64,000 nt of DNA from Occultella kanbiaonis (GTDB lineage Bacteria > Actinomycetota > Actinomycetes > Actinomycetales > Beutenbergiaceae), in the NCBI RefSeq assembly GCF_009708215.1, contig NZ_CP046175.1:4216001-4280000 (forward strand), read 5' to 3'. Below the pieces are notes generated by a model. That model ran no database searches. It was not told the DNA's origin and was given only the letters and a program-made list of their open reading frames with translations. Position 1 is the stretch's first letter, and every line of letters begins with the position of its first letter. This document shows positions 37,155-46,261 of the stretch, piece after piece. The position numbers were made by a program, and so were the translations under genes.

Positions 37155-38357
37155 CTACCGCACCCGATAGCCGCGGTCGGTGAGCGAGCGGACCACGTCG
37201 GTGCAGTGCTCGGGCCCCTTGGTCTCACACTCGACCGCGATGTCCACCTCGTCCACGGCGAGTCCCGCCGCCGTGCGGACGTGCGCCACGTCCAGCACGT
37301 TCGCCCCGAGACCGGCCAGGTCCCGGAGCAGGCCGGCGAGGTTCCCGGGGGTGTCCGGCACGCGCACGTGCACCTGCAGGTAACGCCCGGCGGCCACCAT
37401 CCCGTGCTGGAGCACCTTCATCAGCACCAGCGGGTCGATGTTGCCGCCGGAGAGGATCACCACGATCGGCCCCTCGTGCACGCCGGGCCGGGCGAGCAGG
37501 TCCGCCACGCCCGCGGCGCCCGAGGGCTCCACGACCAGCTTGGCCCGTTCGGCGAGCAGGAGCATCGCGCGGTTCAGGTCCTCCTCGCTGACCAGATCCA
37601 CCTGCCGCACCTCACGGCGGACGATCTCGAGCGGGATCCTCCCGGGCTCGCCGATCGCGATCCCGTCGGCCATGGTCTTCATCGTGGCCAACGCGACCGG
37701 GTGCCCGGCGCTGATCGAGCCCGGGTACGCTGCCGCCCCCTCGGCCTGGACGCCCACCACCTCGATGTCGGTGCCGAGGATCTCGTGCAGTGCCGTCGCC
37801 ACCCCGGCGAGCAGGCCGCCACCGCCGGTGGGCACCAGCACGGTGCGCACGGTCGGGACCTGCTCCGCGATCTCGAGGGCGATCGTGGCCTGGCCGGTCA
37901 CGATGTCCTCGTGGTCGAACGGGTGGATGACCTCACGTCCGGTCCGTTCGGCCTCCGCGCGGGCCTCCTGGAGAGCCTCCCCCACGGTCGCGCCGTGCAG
38001 GCGAACCTCGGCCCCGTAACCGCGCGTCGCCGCCAGCTTCGGCAGAGCGGCCCCGACGGGCATGTAGATGGTCGCGGGGATGCCGAGCATCCGGGCAGCG
38101 AGGGCAACCCCCTGGGCGTGGTTGCCGGCACTCGCGGCGAGCACCCCGGCGGCCTTCTGCTCCGGGGACAGTCGGAGCATGCGGGTGTAGGCGCCGCGGA
38201 TCTTGAACGAGCCACCCGTCTGCAGGTTCTCGCACTTGAGCCAGACCTCGGCGCCTGCGATCGCGCTCAGTGCCCCGCTGTACTGGATCGGGGTCCGCTG
38301 GATCACGCCCTCGAGCTCGGCGGCAGCAGCCCGGATCCTCGCGAGGTCGACGGTCAC
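37155..38357 (-). CDS. ilvA: Threonine ammonia-lyase (threonine dehydratase)
   Basis: 400 aa PLP enzyme converting threonine to 2-oxobutyrate, feeding isoleucine synthesis. CENLQTGGSFKIRGAYTRML (about 39-58) holds the PLP lysine; SAGNHAQGVALAA and PTGGGGLLAGVATAL (about 178) hold phosphate-binding loops. The C-terminal 75 residues form a single ACT-like domain (QVHVRVPDTPGNLAGLLRDL), more like the short catabolic/tdcB-type enzymes with an added ACT than the two-ACT biosynthetic form. GTG 38357 has GAGGACGGGAG upstream. It lies ten bases after the AI-2E gene on the same strand. Confidence 0.93.
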   Translation of the reverse strand: MTVDLARIRAAAAELEGVIQRTPIQYSGALSAIAGAEVWLKCENLQTGGSFKIRGAYTRMLRLSPEQKAAGVLAASAGNHAQGVALAARMLGIPATIYMPVGAALPKLAATRGYGAEVRLHGATVGEALQEARAEAERTGREVIHPFDHEDIVTGQATIALEIAEQVPTVRTVLVPTGGGGLLAGVATALHEILGTDIEVVGVQAEGAAAYPGSISAGHPVALATMKTMADGIAIGEPGRIPLEIVRREVRQVDLVSEEDLNRAMLLLAERAKLVVEPSGAAGVADLLARPGVHEGPIVVILSGGNIDPLVLMKVLQHGMVAAGRYLQVHVRVPDTPGNLAGLLRDLAGLGANVLDVAHVRTAAGLAVDEVDIAVECETKGPEHCTDVVRSLTDRGYRVR

Positions 38358-38367
38358 GCTCCCGTCC

Positions 38368-39591
38368 TCATGTCTTCGCCCTCACTTCTATCAGGTCCGG
38401 GTCGGCGGTGCCCGGGTGGTTCAGGTAGTTCATCACCGCGTTGACGACGGCGACGATCGGCACCGCGAACAGCGCCCCGACGATCCCGCCGATCAGTGTG
38501 CCGGTCGCGACCGCGAGCAGCACCGCGACCGGGTGCAGTTTGAGCGCCCGGCTCATCAGGACCGGCTGGAAGAAATGGCTCTCGAGCTGCTGCACCCCGA
38601 GCACGATCGCCAGCATGATCAGCGCTCGGAACGGTCCCTGGTCCACGAGGGCAACGGCAACGGCAACGGCGCCGGTGAGCACGGCGCCGATGATCGGGAT
38701 GAACGAGCCGAGGAAGACCAGGATGCCGAGGGGCAGTGCCAGCGGCACCCCGAGGAGCCAGGCACCCAGGCCGATGCCGACCCCGTCGATGAACGCGACG
38801 ACGATCTGGGTCCGCGCGTACACGCTCAGGCTGGTCCAGCCCCGCATCCCGGCGCCGGCGACCCGCTCCCGCGCGACCTTGGGGAACAGCCGGACGATCC
38901 AGCCCCAGATCGTGGTGCCCTCCTTGAGGAAGAAGAAGAGGCAGAACAGGGCGATCAGGGCACCGGCCAGCACGTGCCCGACGGACGTGGTCACCGACAA
39001 CGCCCCGGACAGGATCGAGTCGATGTTCGTGGAGAGCTGTTGCTGCAGGGCATCGACGTAGGAGTTGATGGTCTCCTCGCTCAGCGCGAGGGGGCCCGAG
39101 CTCAGCCAGGCGATCCCAGTCTCGATCCCGTCCCAAGCGGTGTCGGCAAGGTCGGCGAACCCGCTGATCACCGACCTGCCCGCGAGCGTCAGCAGCCCCC
39201 CGAGGAACAGCACCACCAGCAGCAGGGTGGCGACCACCGCCAGCGTCCGCGGCAACCGGACCCGGTGACTCAGCCAGTTCGTGACCGGGGACAGCAGGGC
39301 GGTCAGCAGGGCGGCCACGAGAACCGGGATCGCGACGGTCTTGATCTGGACGAGGGCCACACCGACCAGCGCCACGGCAGCCACGATCACCACCAGGCGC
39401 CAGGACCACGCCGCAGCGGCGGTCACCGGCGGCGGTACCGGCCCCTGGTAGGTCTTGAGCACCGGCGCCCTCCGCTCGGGCTCATCGGTGGGGAGGTTCT
39501 GCCCATCGACGTCCTCCGGCACAACCGGGCTAGATTCAGGAACGTGCCCGACCTCAGGGTCTGCGGCACTGCCGCGGTCATCGTTCGACAT
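38368..39591 (-). CDS. AI-2E family transporter
   Basis: 407 aa. About 65 acidic N-terminal residues precede a bundle of roughly eight membrane segments: SWRLVVIVAAVALVGVALVQ, the long PVLVAALLTALLSPVTNWLS, and FLGSFIPIIGAVLTGAVAVA near 280. The pattern LGxPLALPLGILVFLGSFIP is diagnostic of the AI-2E exporter/YdiK/PerM family. Individual roles in this family range from quorum-signal export to Na+/H+ antiport, so no substrate is assigned. GGAAGGAC precedes ATG 39591. Cotranscribed with ilvA. Confidence 0.92.
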   Translation of the reverse strand: MSNDDRGSAADPEVGHVPESSPVVPEDVDGQNLPTDEPERRAPVLKTYQGPVPPPVTAAAAWSWRLVVIVAAVALVGVALVQIKTVAIPVLVAALLTALLSPVTNWLSHRVRLPRTLAVVATLLLVVLFLGGLLTLAGRSVISGFADLADTAWDGIETGIAWLSSGPLALSEETINSYVDALQQQLSTNIDSILSGALSVTTSVGHVLAGALIALFCLFFFLKEGTTIWGWIVRLFPKVARERVAGAGMRGWTSLSVYARTQIVVAFIDGVGIGLGAWLLGVPLALPLGILVFLGSFIPIIGAVLTGAVAVAVALVDQGPFRALIMLAIVLGVQQLESHFFQPVLMSRALKLHPVAVLLAVATGTLIGGIVGALFAVPIVAVVNAVMNYLNHPGTADPDLIEVRAKT

Positions 39592-39712
39592 GGTGTCCTT
39601 CCAAGGTTCCGGCCATCAGACTACGGCCCACCGGGGCCGGAACAGGTGACGTGAGCGCAGTGTTGTCAACTGTGCGCCGGATCGGCGCAGCGACGGAAAC
39701 GAGGTACCACGG

Positions 39713-40423
39713 ATGATCTTCGGAGCACGCATGCAAACGGCGATGGTCAGCCGCGAGGACGCGATGGAGGGCCACGAGCGTCCGCTCTACCAGGTCCCGG
39801 CGACCCACACGGTGCTCGGCACTCCGCTGCAGGGCCCCTGGCCCGAGGGCACTCGGACCGTCTTCCTGGCGATGGGGTGTTTCTGGGGTGCGGAACGGAT
39901 CTTCTGGCGTCTGCCCGGCGTCGTGACCACCGCGGCCGGCTACATGGGCGGCTACTCACCCAACCCCACCTACGACGAGGTGTGCACCGGCCGTACCGGG
40001 CACACCGAGGCGGTCATCGTCGCCTACGACCCGAAGCAGATCTCCCTGGAACGGATCCTGGCCGAGTTCTGGGAGAACCACGACCCGACCCAGGGCAACC
40101 GCCAGGGCAACGACGTGGGCACCCAGTACCGCTCGGCGATCTACTGGAGCGACCCGGCCGATGCGGCACTGGTGCGCGCCAGCCGGGAGGCGTTCAACAC
40201 CGTGGTCCGCGAGCACGGCTTCGGCGACATCACCACCGAACTCGCCCCGGCCGCGGACGCGGGCACCTTCTACTACGCCGAGGGCTACCACCAGCAGTAC
40301 CTCGACAAGAACCCCGGTGGCTACTGCAACCACGGCCCGAACGGGATGAGCTGCCCGATCGGGATCCTGAGCCAGGACCAGGTACCGGCCCAGACCGACA
40401 TCGTGCCGCCGTCGGCGTCCTGA
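39713..40423 (+). CDS. msrA: Peptide-methionine (S)-S-oxide reductase MsrA
   Basis: 236 aa. The catalytic [10 protein letters not shown] motif is at about 57-66, followed by [20 protein letters not shown] and the substrate-binding [11 protein letters not shown] and [16 protein letters not shown]. The C-terminal [15 protein letters not shown] contains two further cysteines that can act as recycling thiols. The extra N-terminal 45 residues ([20 protein letters not shown]) are typical of actinobacterial MsrA. It repairs oxidised methionine. ATG 39713 follows GAGGTACCACGG. It diverges from the AI-2E gene. Confidence 0.95.
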   Translation: MIFGARMQTAMVSREDAMEGHERPLYQVPATHTVLGTPLQGPWPEGTRTVFLAMGCFWGAERIFWRLPGVVTTAAGYMGGYSPNPTYDEVCTGRTGHTEAVIVAYDPKQISLERILAEFWENHDPTQGNRQGNDVGTQYRSAIYWSDPADAALVRASREAFNTVVREHGFGDITTELAPAADAGTFYYAEGYHQQYLDKNPGGYCNHGPNGMSCPIGILSQDQVPAQTDIVPPSAS

Positions 40424-40552
40424 TCCGAGCGAGCGCCGCCCGTGCCGGCGATAGCCCGGACGGCGCGGCGGGTCGCCATGCAGATGTCCGGTCCAGGGCG
40501 CAGCGACCGGCTACTGTGGCGCCGAACGCTCTTCGACGAGGAAAGGCCAGAC

Positions 40553-41530
40553 GTGGCAGACTCCCCCCATTCGGACCGGGTGCTGAAGTTCTCATCGGCG
40601 CCGTCACTCGAGGCCCTGCCGGAGGCGATCGACGTCGCTGCGGCGACCCCTCCGAACCCGCCGCAGGAGATCCAGCAGAAGTTCGTCGGCCTCTCCTACG
40701 AAGCCGCCTACAGCGAGGCCGAGACGTTCGTGAAGGTCGTCGACCAGATGGCCACGAAGCACACCGGATCCGGTGTCGCCGACGCGAAGCGCATCATCGA
40801 CTTCGGCTCGGGCTGGGGCCGCATCTCCCGGTTCCTGCTCGCGAAGACCGAGCCGACGCACATCCACGCCCTCGACGTGGATCCGGAGATGACCACGCTG
40901 GTGAACGTGACGCTGCCCGGCATCAACGCGATGACGGTCGACCCGTTCCCACCCACGGTCCTCGGGCGGGGAAGGTTCGACCTCGCCGTGGCGTTCAGTG
41001 TGTTCTCGCACCTGTCCGGCCCCGCGCACGAGGCGTGGGCGAAGGAGTTCGCGCGCGTGGTGCGGCCGGGCGGGGTCGTGGCGATCACGGTCCTGGACGA
41101 CCAGTTCATGGGTCAGGTCGCCGGTGCCCGGGCGGCCGTGGAGGCGGGCGAGGCCGACGACTTCGCGGCGTCGCTGGCGACGACGTTCGAGGATGTCGAC
41201 GCCGCGCGCGCAGGCTTCGACCGGGGCGAGATCCAGTTCGCCGGCAGCGGCGGCGGCGAGGTTCGCACCGGCGACTACTACGGCTGGGCAGCGGCGCCCG
41301 TCGAGTACGTCAAGCGGGTCTGGGGTTCGGCCGGCTTCTCGATCGTGGAGTGGGTGCCCGCGAACGTCCTGTTCCCGCAGGCCCTGGTGATTCTCGTCCG
41401 TGGCGAGGACGCGGCGGACGGCGCCGCCGAGCCGGCCAGGAACCACTCCACGCCCGGCGCGGTCCCGGTGACCCGCCGCATCCGCTCACAGGTCGGGCGA
41501 GTGCTGCGTCGTCTCGGTCTGCGCAAGTAG
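40553..41530 (+). CDS. SAM-dependent methyltransferase (class I)
   Basis: 325 aa. Motif [17 protein letters not shown] is at about 82-97, motif II/post I is HALDVDPEM, and [15 protein letters not shown] plus [16 protein letters not shown] complete the Rossmann core. The family resembles methyltransferases of glycan or polyketide clusters, but no such cluster lies here. The C-terminus has a basic tail ([18 protein letters not shown]), common in enzymes linked to capsule or teichoic-acid synthesis. GTG 40553 with GAGGAAAGG upstream is preferred to the open frame from 40442. Followed by a 19-bp hairpin. Confidence 0.83.
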   Translation: MADSPHSDRVLKFSSAPSLEALPEAIDVAAATPPNPPQEIQQKFVGLSYEAAYSEAETFVKVVDQMATKHTGSGVADAKRIIDFGSGWGRISRFLLAKTEPTHIHALDVDPEMTTLVNVTLPGINAMTVDPFPPTVLGRGRFDLAVAFSVFSHLSGPAHEAWAKEFARVVRPGGVVAITVLDDQFMGQVAGARAAVEAGEADDFAASLATTFEDVDAARAGFDRGEIQFAGSGGGEVRTGDYYGWAAAPVEYVKRVWGSAGFSIVEWVPANVLFPQALVILVRGEDAADGAAEPARNHSTPGAVPVTRRIRSQVGRVLRRLGLRK

Positions 41531-41542
41531 CCAGCTACACGA

Positions 41543-41584
41543 GAACGGGGCCGCCCGGACCATCTGGTCCGGGCGGCCCCGTTC
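41543..41584. terminator. Bidirectional 19-bp hairpin terminator
   Basis: Perfect stem of 19 bp (arms 41543-41561 and 41566-41584, left arm GAACGGGGCCGCCCGGACC) with an ATCT loop. It separates the methyltransferase gene from the convergent FKBP gene and is the longest perfect terminator stem in the window. Confidence 0.85.
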
Positions 41585-41606
41585 GGCGTTCGCGTCGTCG
41601 ATGCCG

Positions 41607-42008
41607 TCAGGAGGCGCCGATGATGTCCACGACGAACACGAGGGTGTCGGTGCCCTTGATTCCGGCGCGCGGCATGCCGTTCGGGCCATACCCCTCGTGC
41701 GGGGGGATCGAGACGAGCACCCGGGAGCCGATCGGCTGGCCGACGAGGGAGTTGTCCCACCCGGCGATCACGGCGCCGACGCCGATCGGGAACTGGATCG
41801 AGGAGCCGCGGTCGTAGGAGTTGTCGAAGATGCCGCCGCCCCAGATCTGGCCGAGGTAGTTGACGTCGATCGTCTGACCGGCCTCGACGAGAGCGCCGTC
41901 ACCCTGGCTGATGACCTGGACGGCCAGATCGGCGGGCGCCGCGTTCTCGGGGAAGCTCAGTGCCGGCTTGTCGCCGAACGAACCAGTAGCCGTGGGCAGG
42001 GAAGTCAT
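41607..42008 (-). CDS. FKBP-type peptidyl-prolyl cis-trans isomerase
   Basis: 133 aa, one FKBP domain and no signal peptide, so cytosolic. [21 protein letters not shown] (about 48-68) and [29 protein letters not shown] hold the Asp, Val-Ile and Trp of the ligand pocket; the C-terminal strand is [24 protein letters not shown] precedes ATG 42008. It folds or modulates proteins by prolyl isomerisation. Monocistronic, ending at a 19-bp hairpin. Confidence 0.95.
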   Translation of the reverse strand: MTSLPTATGSFGDKPALSFPENAAPADLAVQVISQGDGALVEAGQTIDVNYLGQIWGGGIFDNSYDRGSSIQFPIGVGAVIAGWDNSLVGQPIGSRVLVSIPPHEGYGPNGMPRAGIKGTDTLVFVVDIIGAS

Positions 42009-42088
42009 GGATCCTCTTCTCGGATTCGGTGTCAGTGATCAGTGCCAGCCTAAACGCCCGACGGCGGACCTCGCCCCGGGCGATCGCC

Positions 42089-43078
42089 TCACCCGAGCAG
42101 GTCGGCGAGCCAGCGCAGCTGCGCTGCGACCTGGAACCCGGCGCCACCCTCGTGGCCGTTGTAGCCGTACACCTCGATCTGCTTCGAGACGGCCGCCGGC
42201 ACCCCCGTGCCCGTGCCGTAGGCGTTGTAGGCCGCGTACACGGTCGACGGCGGGCACACCGGGTCCATCAGCGCGACCGAGTACAGGGCCGGTGCCTGCG
42301 CGCGCTTGGCGAGGTTCACGCCGTCGAAGTAGGAGAGCGTCTCCCAGACCCGGTCCACGGACAGCCGGTGGACGGCGAGGTAGTTGGTGATCTCCGCATA
42401 CGGCAGGTTCGCCGTGATCTCGACGGCGCGGCGGAAGTACTGCAGGAACGGTACGTCGACCATCGCGCCGGCGACGTCCGGGACCAGGGCCGCGGCCGCC
42501 GTCGCGATGCCGCCACCCTGGCTGCCGCCGGAGACGATCACGCGGTCCGGGTCGACCCCGGGCAGCGCGCGTGCCGCGTCGACGGCGCGGGCGGCATCGG
42601 TGAACACGCGCCGGTAGTAGTACTGGGCCGGGTCCGCGATGCCGCGGGTCAGGTAGCCGGTCGCCGCCGGGTCGCTTCCGACCGGGTCCGGGGTGTCTCC
42701 GCCGTTGCCGGAGTAGCCCTGGCCACGGGTGTCCATCTTCAGGTAGGCGTACCCCGCGGAGGGCAGCAGGGACTGCTCGTGGGGCAGCCCACGCCCACCG
42801 CTGTAGCCGATGTAGTTGACGACGATCGGCAGCGCGTCGGTGACGCCCGCGGGGCGGGCGTACCAGGCCTTGATCGGGTGTCCGGCGAAACCCGGGAAGG
42901 TGACGTCGAAGACGTCCACGTGGGTGAGCCCGGAGTCCACCTCGGTGACCACGACGGGGGTGGTGTGGGTCCGGGCCTCGGCAAGGGTGCCGGACCAGAA
43001 CTCGTCGAAGTCTGCCGGTTCGGCGACGTCGGGACGGTAGTCGATGAGCTGCGCGTGCGGCAGGTCGAAGAGCGGCAT
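42089..43078 (-). CDS. Cephalosporin-C deacetylase/acetyl xylan esterase (CE7)
   Basis: 329 aa alpha/beta hydrolase of about the normal CE7 length. The start MPLFDLPHAQLIDYRPDVAEP is the family N-terminus. VIVSGGSQGGGIATAAAAL (about 178-196) holds the nucleophile Ser, DPVCPPSTVYAAYNAYG the Asp, and YGYNGHEGGAGF the His. MDTRGQGYSGNGGDTPD is the conserved RGQ loop. It deacetylates short acetylated xylo-oligosaccharides and cephalosporins in characterised members. ATG 43078 replaces a longer open frame to 43132. No signal peptide; cytosolic. Confidence 0.93.
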   Translation of the reverse strand: MPLFDLPHAQLIDYRPDVAEPADFDEFWSGTLAEARTHTTPVVVTEVDSGLTHVDVFDVTFPGFAGHPIKAWYARPAGVTDALPIVVNYIGYSGGRGLPHEQSLLPSAGYAYLKMDTRGQGYSGNGGDTPDPVGSDPAATGYLTRGIADPAQYYYRRVFTDAARAVDAARALPGVDPDRVIVSGGSQGGGIATAAAALVPDVAGAMVDVPFLQYFRRAVEITANLPYAEITNYLAVHRLSVDRVWETLSYFDGVNLAKRAQAPALYSVALMDPVCPPSTVYAAYNAYGTGTGVPAAVSKQIEVYGYNGHEGGAGFQVAAQLRWLADLLG

Positions 43079-43181
43079 GCGCTTACCGTAGCGGTGCACA
43101 CGGCACCGGCGGTGACGACAACGGCGCGCCACCCCACGAGGGGTGACGCGCCGGTGACGGGCTACGCCGGGCTGGACCGGA

Positions 43182-44072
43182 TCAGTTGCTGCCGCGCAGG
43201 ATCGCGAGGATCCGCAGGAACTCCAGGTACAGCCAGACCAGGGTGATCGTGATCCCGAAGGCTGCGGACCAGGCCATCTTGGCCGGGGCGCCGTTCTGGA
43301 TGCCCTTGCTGATCGAGTCGAAGTCCCAGATGAGGTTCATCGCGGCCAGACCGACTGCGAACAGACCGATGATCAGGCCGAGCGGGATCCCGAAGACCTC
43401 CTGGCTGCGCAGGCCGAATCCGTCCATGCCGCCGAACACCATGAGGCCGAGGTTGACCAGGGAGAACACGAGGTACGAGGCGCCGGCGATGAGCAGGAAG
43501 CGGGTGAACTTCGGGGTGACCCGCACCTTGCCGCTCTTGAACAGCGCGAGCGTCACCGCGAACGTCACGAACGTCGCGAGGACCGCCTGGATGACGATGC
43601 CGGGCCACATGGTCTCGAAGACACCCGAGATCATGCCGAGGAAGGCGCCCTCGAACGCGGCGTAGCCGATGATCAGCGCCGGGCTCGGTTCGCGCTTGAA
43701 CGCGTTCACGAGGCCGAGCACGAATCCGCCGATGAGGCCGATGAACATGACCGGCATGCGCATCTCGAGCGGAACGGCGAACCAGGCCAGGACCGCGACG
43801 CCGATGACGACCGCCAGTACCCCGCCCGTCTTCATGATCACGTCGTCGTAGGTGAGCCGACCGGTCTGCGCCGGGCCGGCGTCGGGACCGTAGTAGGACT
43901 GCTCGACGGACGCGAACTGCGGGTCGTAGCCCTGGGTCGCCGTCGCACCGTAGGGCTGTGCGTTCGGCTGGCCGTAGCCGGGCTGAGCCTGCTGCCCGTA
44001 CGGGTTCACCGGCGGGTAGCTCGGCTTGCTCTTGCCGAACTCCGCGGAGTTCGTGAAGAAGGGATTTGCCAT
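43182..44072 (-). CDS. Bax inhibitor-1/YccA family membrane protein
   Basis: 296 aa. A Pro/Gln/Tyr-rich cytosolic N-terminus (1-70, YPPVNPYGQQAQPGYG) is followed by seven membrane segments with LIIGYAAFEGAFLGMISGVF (about 125-144) and, near the end, AFGITITLVWLYLEFLRILA. This is the actinobacterial variant with the FEGAFLG motif of the TMBIM/YetJ superfamily; YetJ is a pH-sensitive calcium leak channel, but function here is unknown. GGAGGC precedes ATG 44072. Monocistronic. Confidence 0.9.
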   Translation of the reverse strand: MANPFFTNSAEFGKSKPSYPPVNPYGQQAQPGYGQPNAQPYGATATQGYDPQFASVEQSYYGPDAGPAQTGRLTYDDVIMKTGGVLAVVIGVAVLAWFAVPLEMRMPVMFIGLIGGFVLGLVNAFKREPSPALIIGYAAFEGAFLGMISGVFETMWPGIVIQAVLATFVTFAVTLALFKSGKVRVTPKFTRFLLIAGASYLVFSLVNLGLMVFGGMDGFGLRSQEVFGIPLGLIIGLFAVGLAAMNLIWDFDSISKGIQNGAPAKMAWSAAFGITITLVWLYLEFLRILAILRGSN

Positions 44073-44403
44073 TCAATGCCTCCGAAGGTCGCGCCGCCCC
44101 GGCCACCTTCGCGGCCGGCCCGACGTGCATGGGCCGTCATGTCCCATCCTAGGGGCACGTACCCGGCGGACCGGCTAGTGATCCAAGAGATGGTTCCACA
44201 CCGTAGAACGCCCGCGTGCCCGCGCGTGTTCCCGAACGCCACACCCCGATCGGCGATCTCCGCCGATCGGATGAGGCTCTCACCCGAGTGGGCGAGAGGA
44301 GATCGCGCGAAGATCCGTCTGACGCAGGTGGGCGTGGCCCGCGCGAGGTCCTAGCGTTGAGCCCAGCACCCCAAACCGTCGACCCGGAAGCGAGGCTGGC
44401 CCG
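44073..44403. other. 331-base intergenic region with inverted repeat
   Basis: Divergent promoter region of the Bax-inhibitor and ABC-exporter genes. CCGATCGGCG / CGCCGATCGG (44246-44255 with 44261-44270, loop ATCTC) is a perfect 10-bp inverted repeat that may be an operator or a hairpin. TAGCGT at 44352-44357 is a possible -10 for the exporter operon. No ORF with coding character was seen. Confidence 0.4.
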
Positions 44404-45363
44404 ATGATCGAGGCCCACGGCCTGACCAAGAAATACGGTGACAAAGTCGCCGTCAACGATATCTCCTTCACCGTCAACCCCGGTCGCGTGACCGGGTTCC
44501 TCGGGCCGAACGGCGCCGGGAAGTCCACCACCATGCGGATGATCGTCGGTCTCGACCGGCCCACCCACGGCTCGGTGACCGTCAACGGCAAGCCCTACGT
44601 CCAGCACCGGGCACCGCTGCGCGAGGTCGGGGCACTGCTCGAGGCGAAGGCCGTGCACTCCGGCCGCAGCGCGACCAATCACCTGCGCGGCCTGGCCGCG
44701 ACCCACGGCATCTCCAAGGCCCGGGTGCACGAGGTCATCGACATGACCGGCCTGGCCGCCGTGGCCGGCAAGCGGGTGGGTGGCTTCTCCCTCGGGATGG
44801 GCCAGCGGCTCGGGATCGCCGCGGCGATGCTCGGCGACCCGCGCACCCTGATCCTGGACGAGCCGGTCAACGGTCTCGACCCCGAGGGCGTGAAGTGGGT
44901 GCGCACCATGGTGCGCTACCTGGCCGACGAGGGCCGGACCGTGTTCCTGTCCTCGCACCTGATGAGCGAGATGGCGATCACCGCCGACGAGCTCATCGTG
45001 ATCGGACGGGGCCGGATCATCACCACCGGCGCCGTCCAGGACGTCATCGACGCCGTGACGAAGTCGAGCGTGCGGGTTCGCTCGCCGCAGGCCGAGGACC
45101 TCGTGGCCCGGTTGCAGGGCGCTGACGTGACCGTCACCTCCCTTGAGCCGTCGCTGTTGAAGGTGGACGGACTCTCGGCCGAGCAGATCGGCGAGGCAGC
45201 CGCCGCGGGCGGGTTCGTGCTGCACGAGCTCACACCGATGCGGGCCTCGCTCGAGGAGGCCTACATGACCCTGACCGCAGACGACGTGGAGTACCACTCC
45301 CACGGCGCCGGCGAGGAGACCGCACCCGCCGTCGTCGCCGAGACCGAAGGGGCGAACCGATGA
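44404..45363 (+). CDS. ABC exporter ATP-binding protein
   Basis: 319 aa. FLGPNGAGKSTTMRMIVGL (Walker A, about 33-51), VGALLEAKAVHSGRSATNHL (Q-loop region), FSLGMGQRLGIAAAML (signature) and LILDEPVNGLDPEGVKWVRT (Walker B). The C-terminal about 80 residues form the domain usual in this bacitracin/lantibiotic-type class (BcrA/NatA-like), ending with an acidic EETAPAVVAETEGANR tail. The stop overlaps the permease ATG (ATGA). With the downstream kinase and regulator it looks like a sensing-and-detoxifying exporter unit. Confidence 0.93.
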   Translation: MIEAHGLTKKYGDKVAVNDISFTVNPGRVTGFLGPNGAGKSTTMRMIVGLDRPTHGSVTVNGKPYVQHRAPLREVGALLEAKAVHSGRSATNHLRGLAATHGISKARVHEVIDMTGLAAVAGKRVGGFSLGMGQRLGIAAAMLGDPRTLILDEPVNGLDPEGVKWVRTMVRYLADEGRTVFLSSHLMSEMAITADELIVIGRGRIITTGAVQDVIDAVTKSSVRVRSPQAEDLVARLQGADVTVTSLEPSLLKVDGLSAEQIGEAAAAGGFVLHELTPMRASLEEAYMTLTADDVEYHSHGAGEETAPAVVAETEGANR

Positions 45364-46208
45364 CCGCCGCCACCGCCACCGCGCCCGTGAGCCCAACCGA
45401 CGCGAACGGCTACCACCTGAGCTTCGGGCGCGTCCTGCGCTCGGAGTGGATCAAGTTCATCAGCCTCAGGTCCACCGTTTGGGTGGCGGTCGCAACCGTC
45501 GCGGTCATGGTCGGCTTCAGCCTGCTGATGGGCTTCGGGATGACTCAGATCGTCCAGAATCCCGAGAGCATGGGAGGGGAAGCCAGTCTCGGAGGCACGG
45601 GCACCGTGATCGGCACCAGCGTCGCCACGACCGGCTACGCGTTCGGCCAGATCGTGGTCGCGGTGCTGGGCGTGCTGATCATTACCGGTGAGTACTCGAC
45701 CGGGCAGATCAAGTCCACGCTCACTGCGGTACCGACCCGGCTGCCGGTCCTTGCTGCCAAGGGCGCGATCGTCGCCTTCACCTCCTTCGTGCTCGGCGCA
45801 GTCGGGGTTGCGGTCTCGGTGCTGGTCACCACACCGATGCTCTCCACGTACGACCTTCAGGTGGACCTGAGCGATTCGGCCAGCCAACTGAGCCTGCTCG
45901 GCGTGCCGCTGTACATGACGGCCATCGCGCTGTTCGCGTTCGGGGTCGGCACCCTGCTGCGGCACGCGGCCGCCGGAATCGCGAGCGTCCTGGGGATGCT
46001 GCTGCTGCTGCCGATCCTCGGCTCGATCCAGATCCAGCTGATCCAGGACATCGCCCCGTATCTGCTGGGCACGGCCGGCGCACGCATCATCGAGGGTGAG
46101 CAGCTCGGTGCGGTGCTGACCCCGTGGGCCGGCTTCGGGGTCCTCATGATCTGGGTGGTCGCCGCGCTGACGGCCGCCGCAGTGCTCCTGCGTCGGAGGG
46201 ACGCCTGA
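45360..46208 (+). CDS. ABC exporter permease (ABC-2 type)
   Basis: 282 aa with about six membrane segments, beginning SLRSTVWVAVATVAVMVGFSL (about 37-57) and ending VLMIWVVAALTAAAVLLRRR. The YSTGQIKSTLTAVPTRLPVL segment after the second span is the ABC-2 hallmark (GEYxxGTxxxxL..P.R). It pairs with the overlapping ATPase, and a 36-base palindrome follows its stop. Likely exports an amphipathic antimicrobial or lipid; substrate unknown. Confidence 0.88.
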   Translation: MTAATATAPVSPTDANGYHLSFGRVLRSEWIKFISLRSTVWVAVATVAVMVGFSLLMGFGMTQIVQNPESMGGEASLGGTGTVIGTSVATTGYAFGQIVVAVLGVLIITGEYSTGQIKSTLTAVPTRLPVLAAKGAIVAFTSFVLGAVGVAVSVLVTTPMLSTYDLQVDLSDSASQLSLLGVPLYMTAIALFAFGVGTLLRHAAAGIASVLGMLLLLPILGSIQIQLIQDIAPYLLGTAGARIIEGEQLGAVLTPWAGFGVLMIWVVAALTAAAVLLRRRDA

Positions 46209-46221
46209 GCACTCAACCAGA

Positions 46222-46257
46222 GGAGGCGCCGGCGGGAGATCTCCCGCCGGCGCCTCC
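46222..46257 (+). terminator. 36-base perfect palindrome downstream of exporter genes
   Basis: The two 18-base arms GGAGGCGCCGGCGGGAGA (46222-46239) and its complement (46240-46257) abut with no loop; a four-base GATC turn would be forced in RNA. It starts 14 bases after the permease stop and ends five bases before the kinase GTG. It could terminate or attenuate transcription between exporter and kinase. Confidence 0.6.
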
Positions 46258-46261
46258 GGCT

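Noticed and set aside
44006-44242. Small ORF spanning the Bax-inhibitor upstream region
   Set aside because: It overlaps the coding N-terminus in another frame and lacks a ribosome site or motif.
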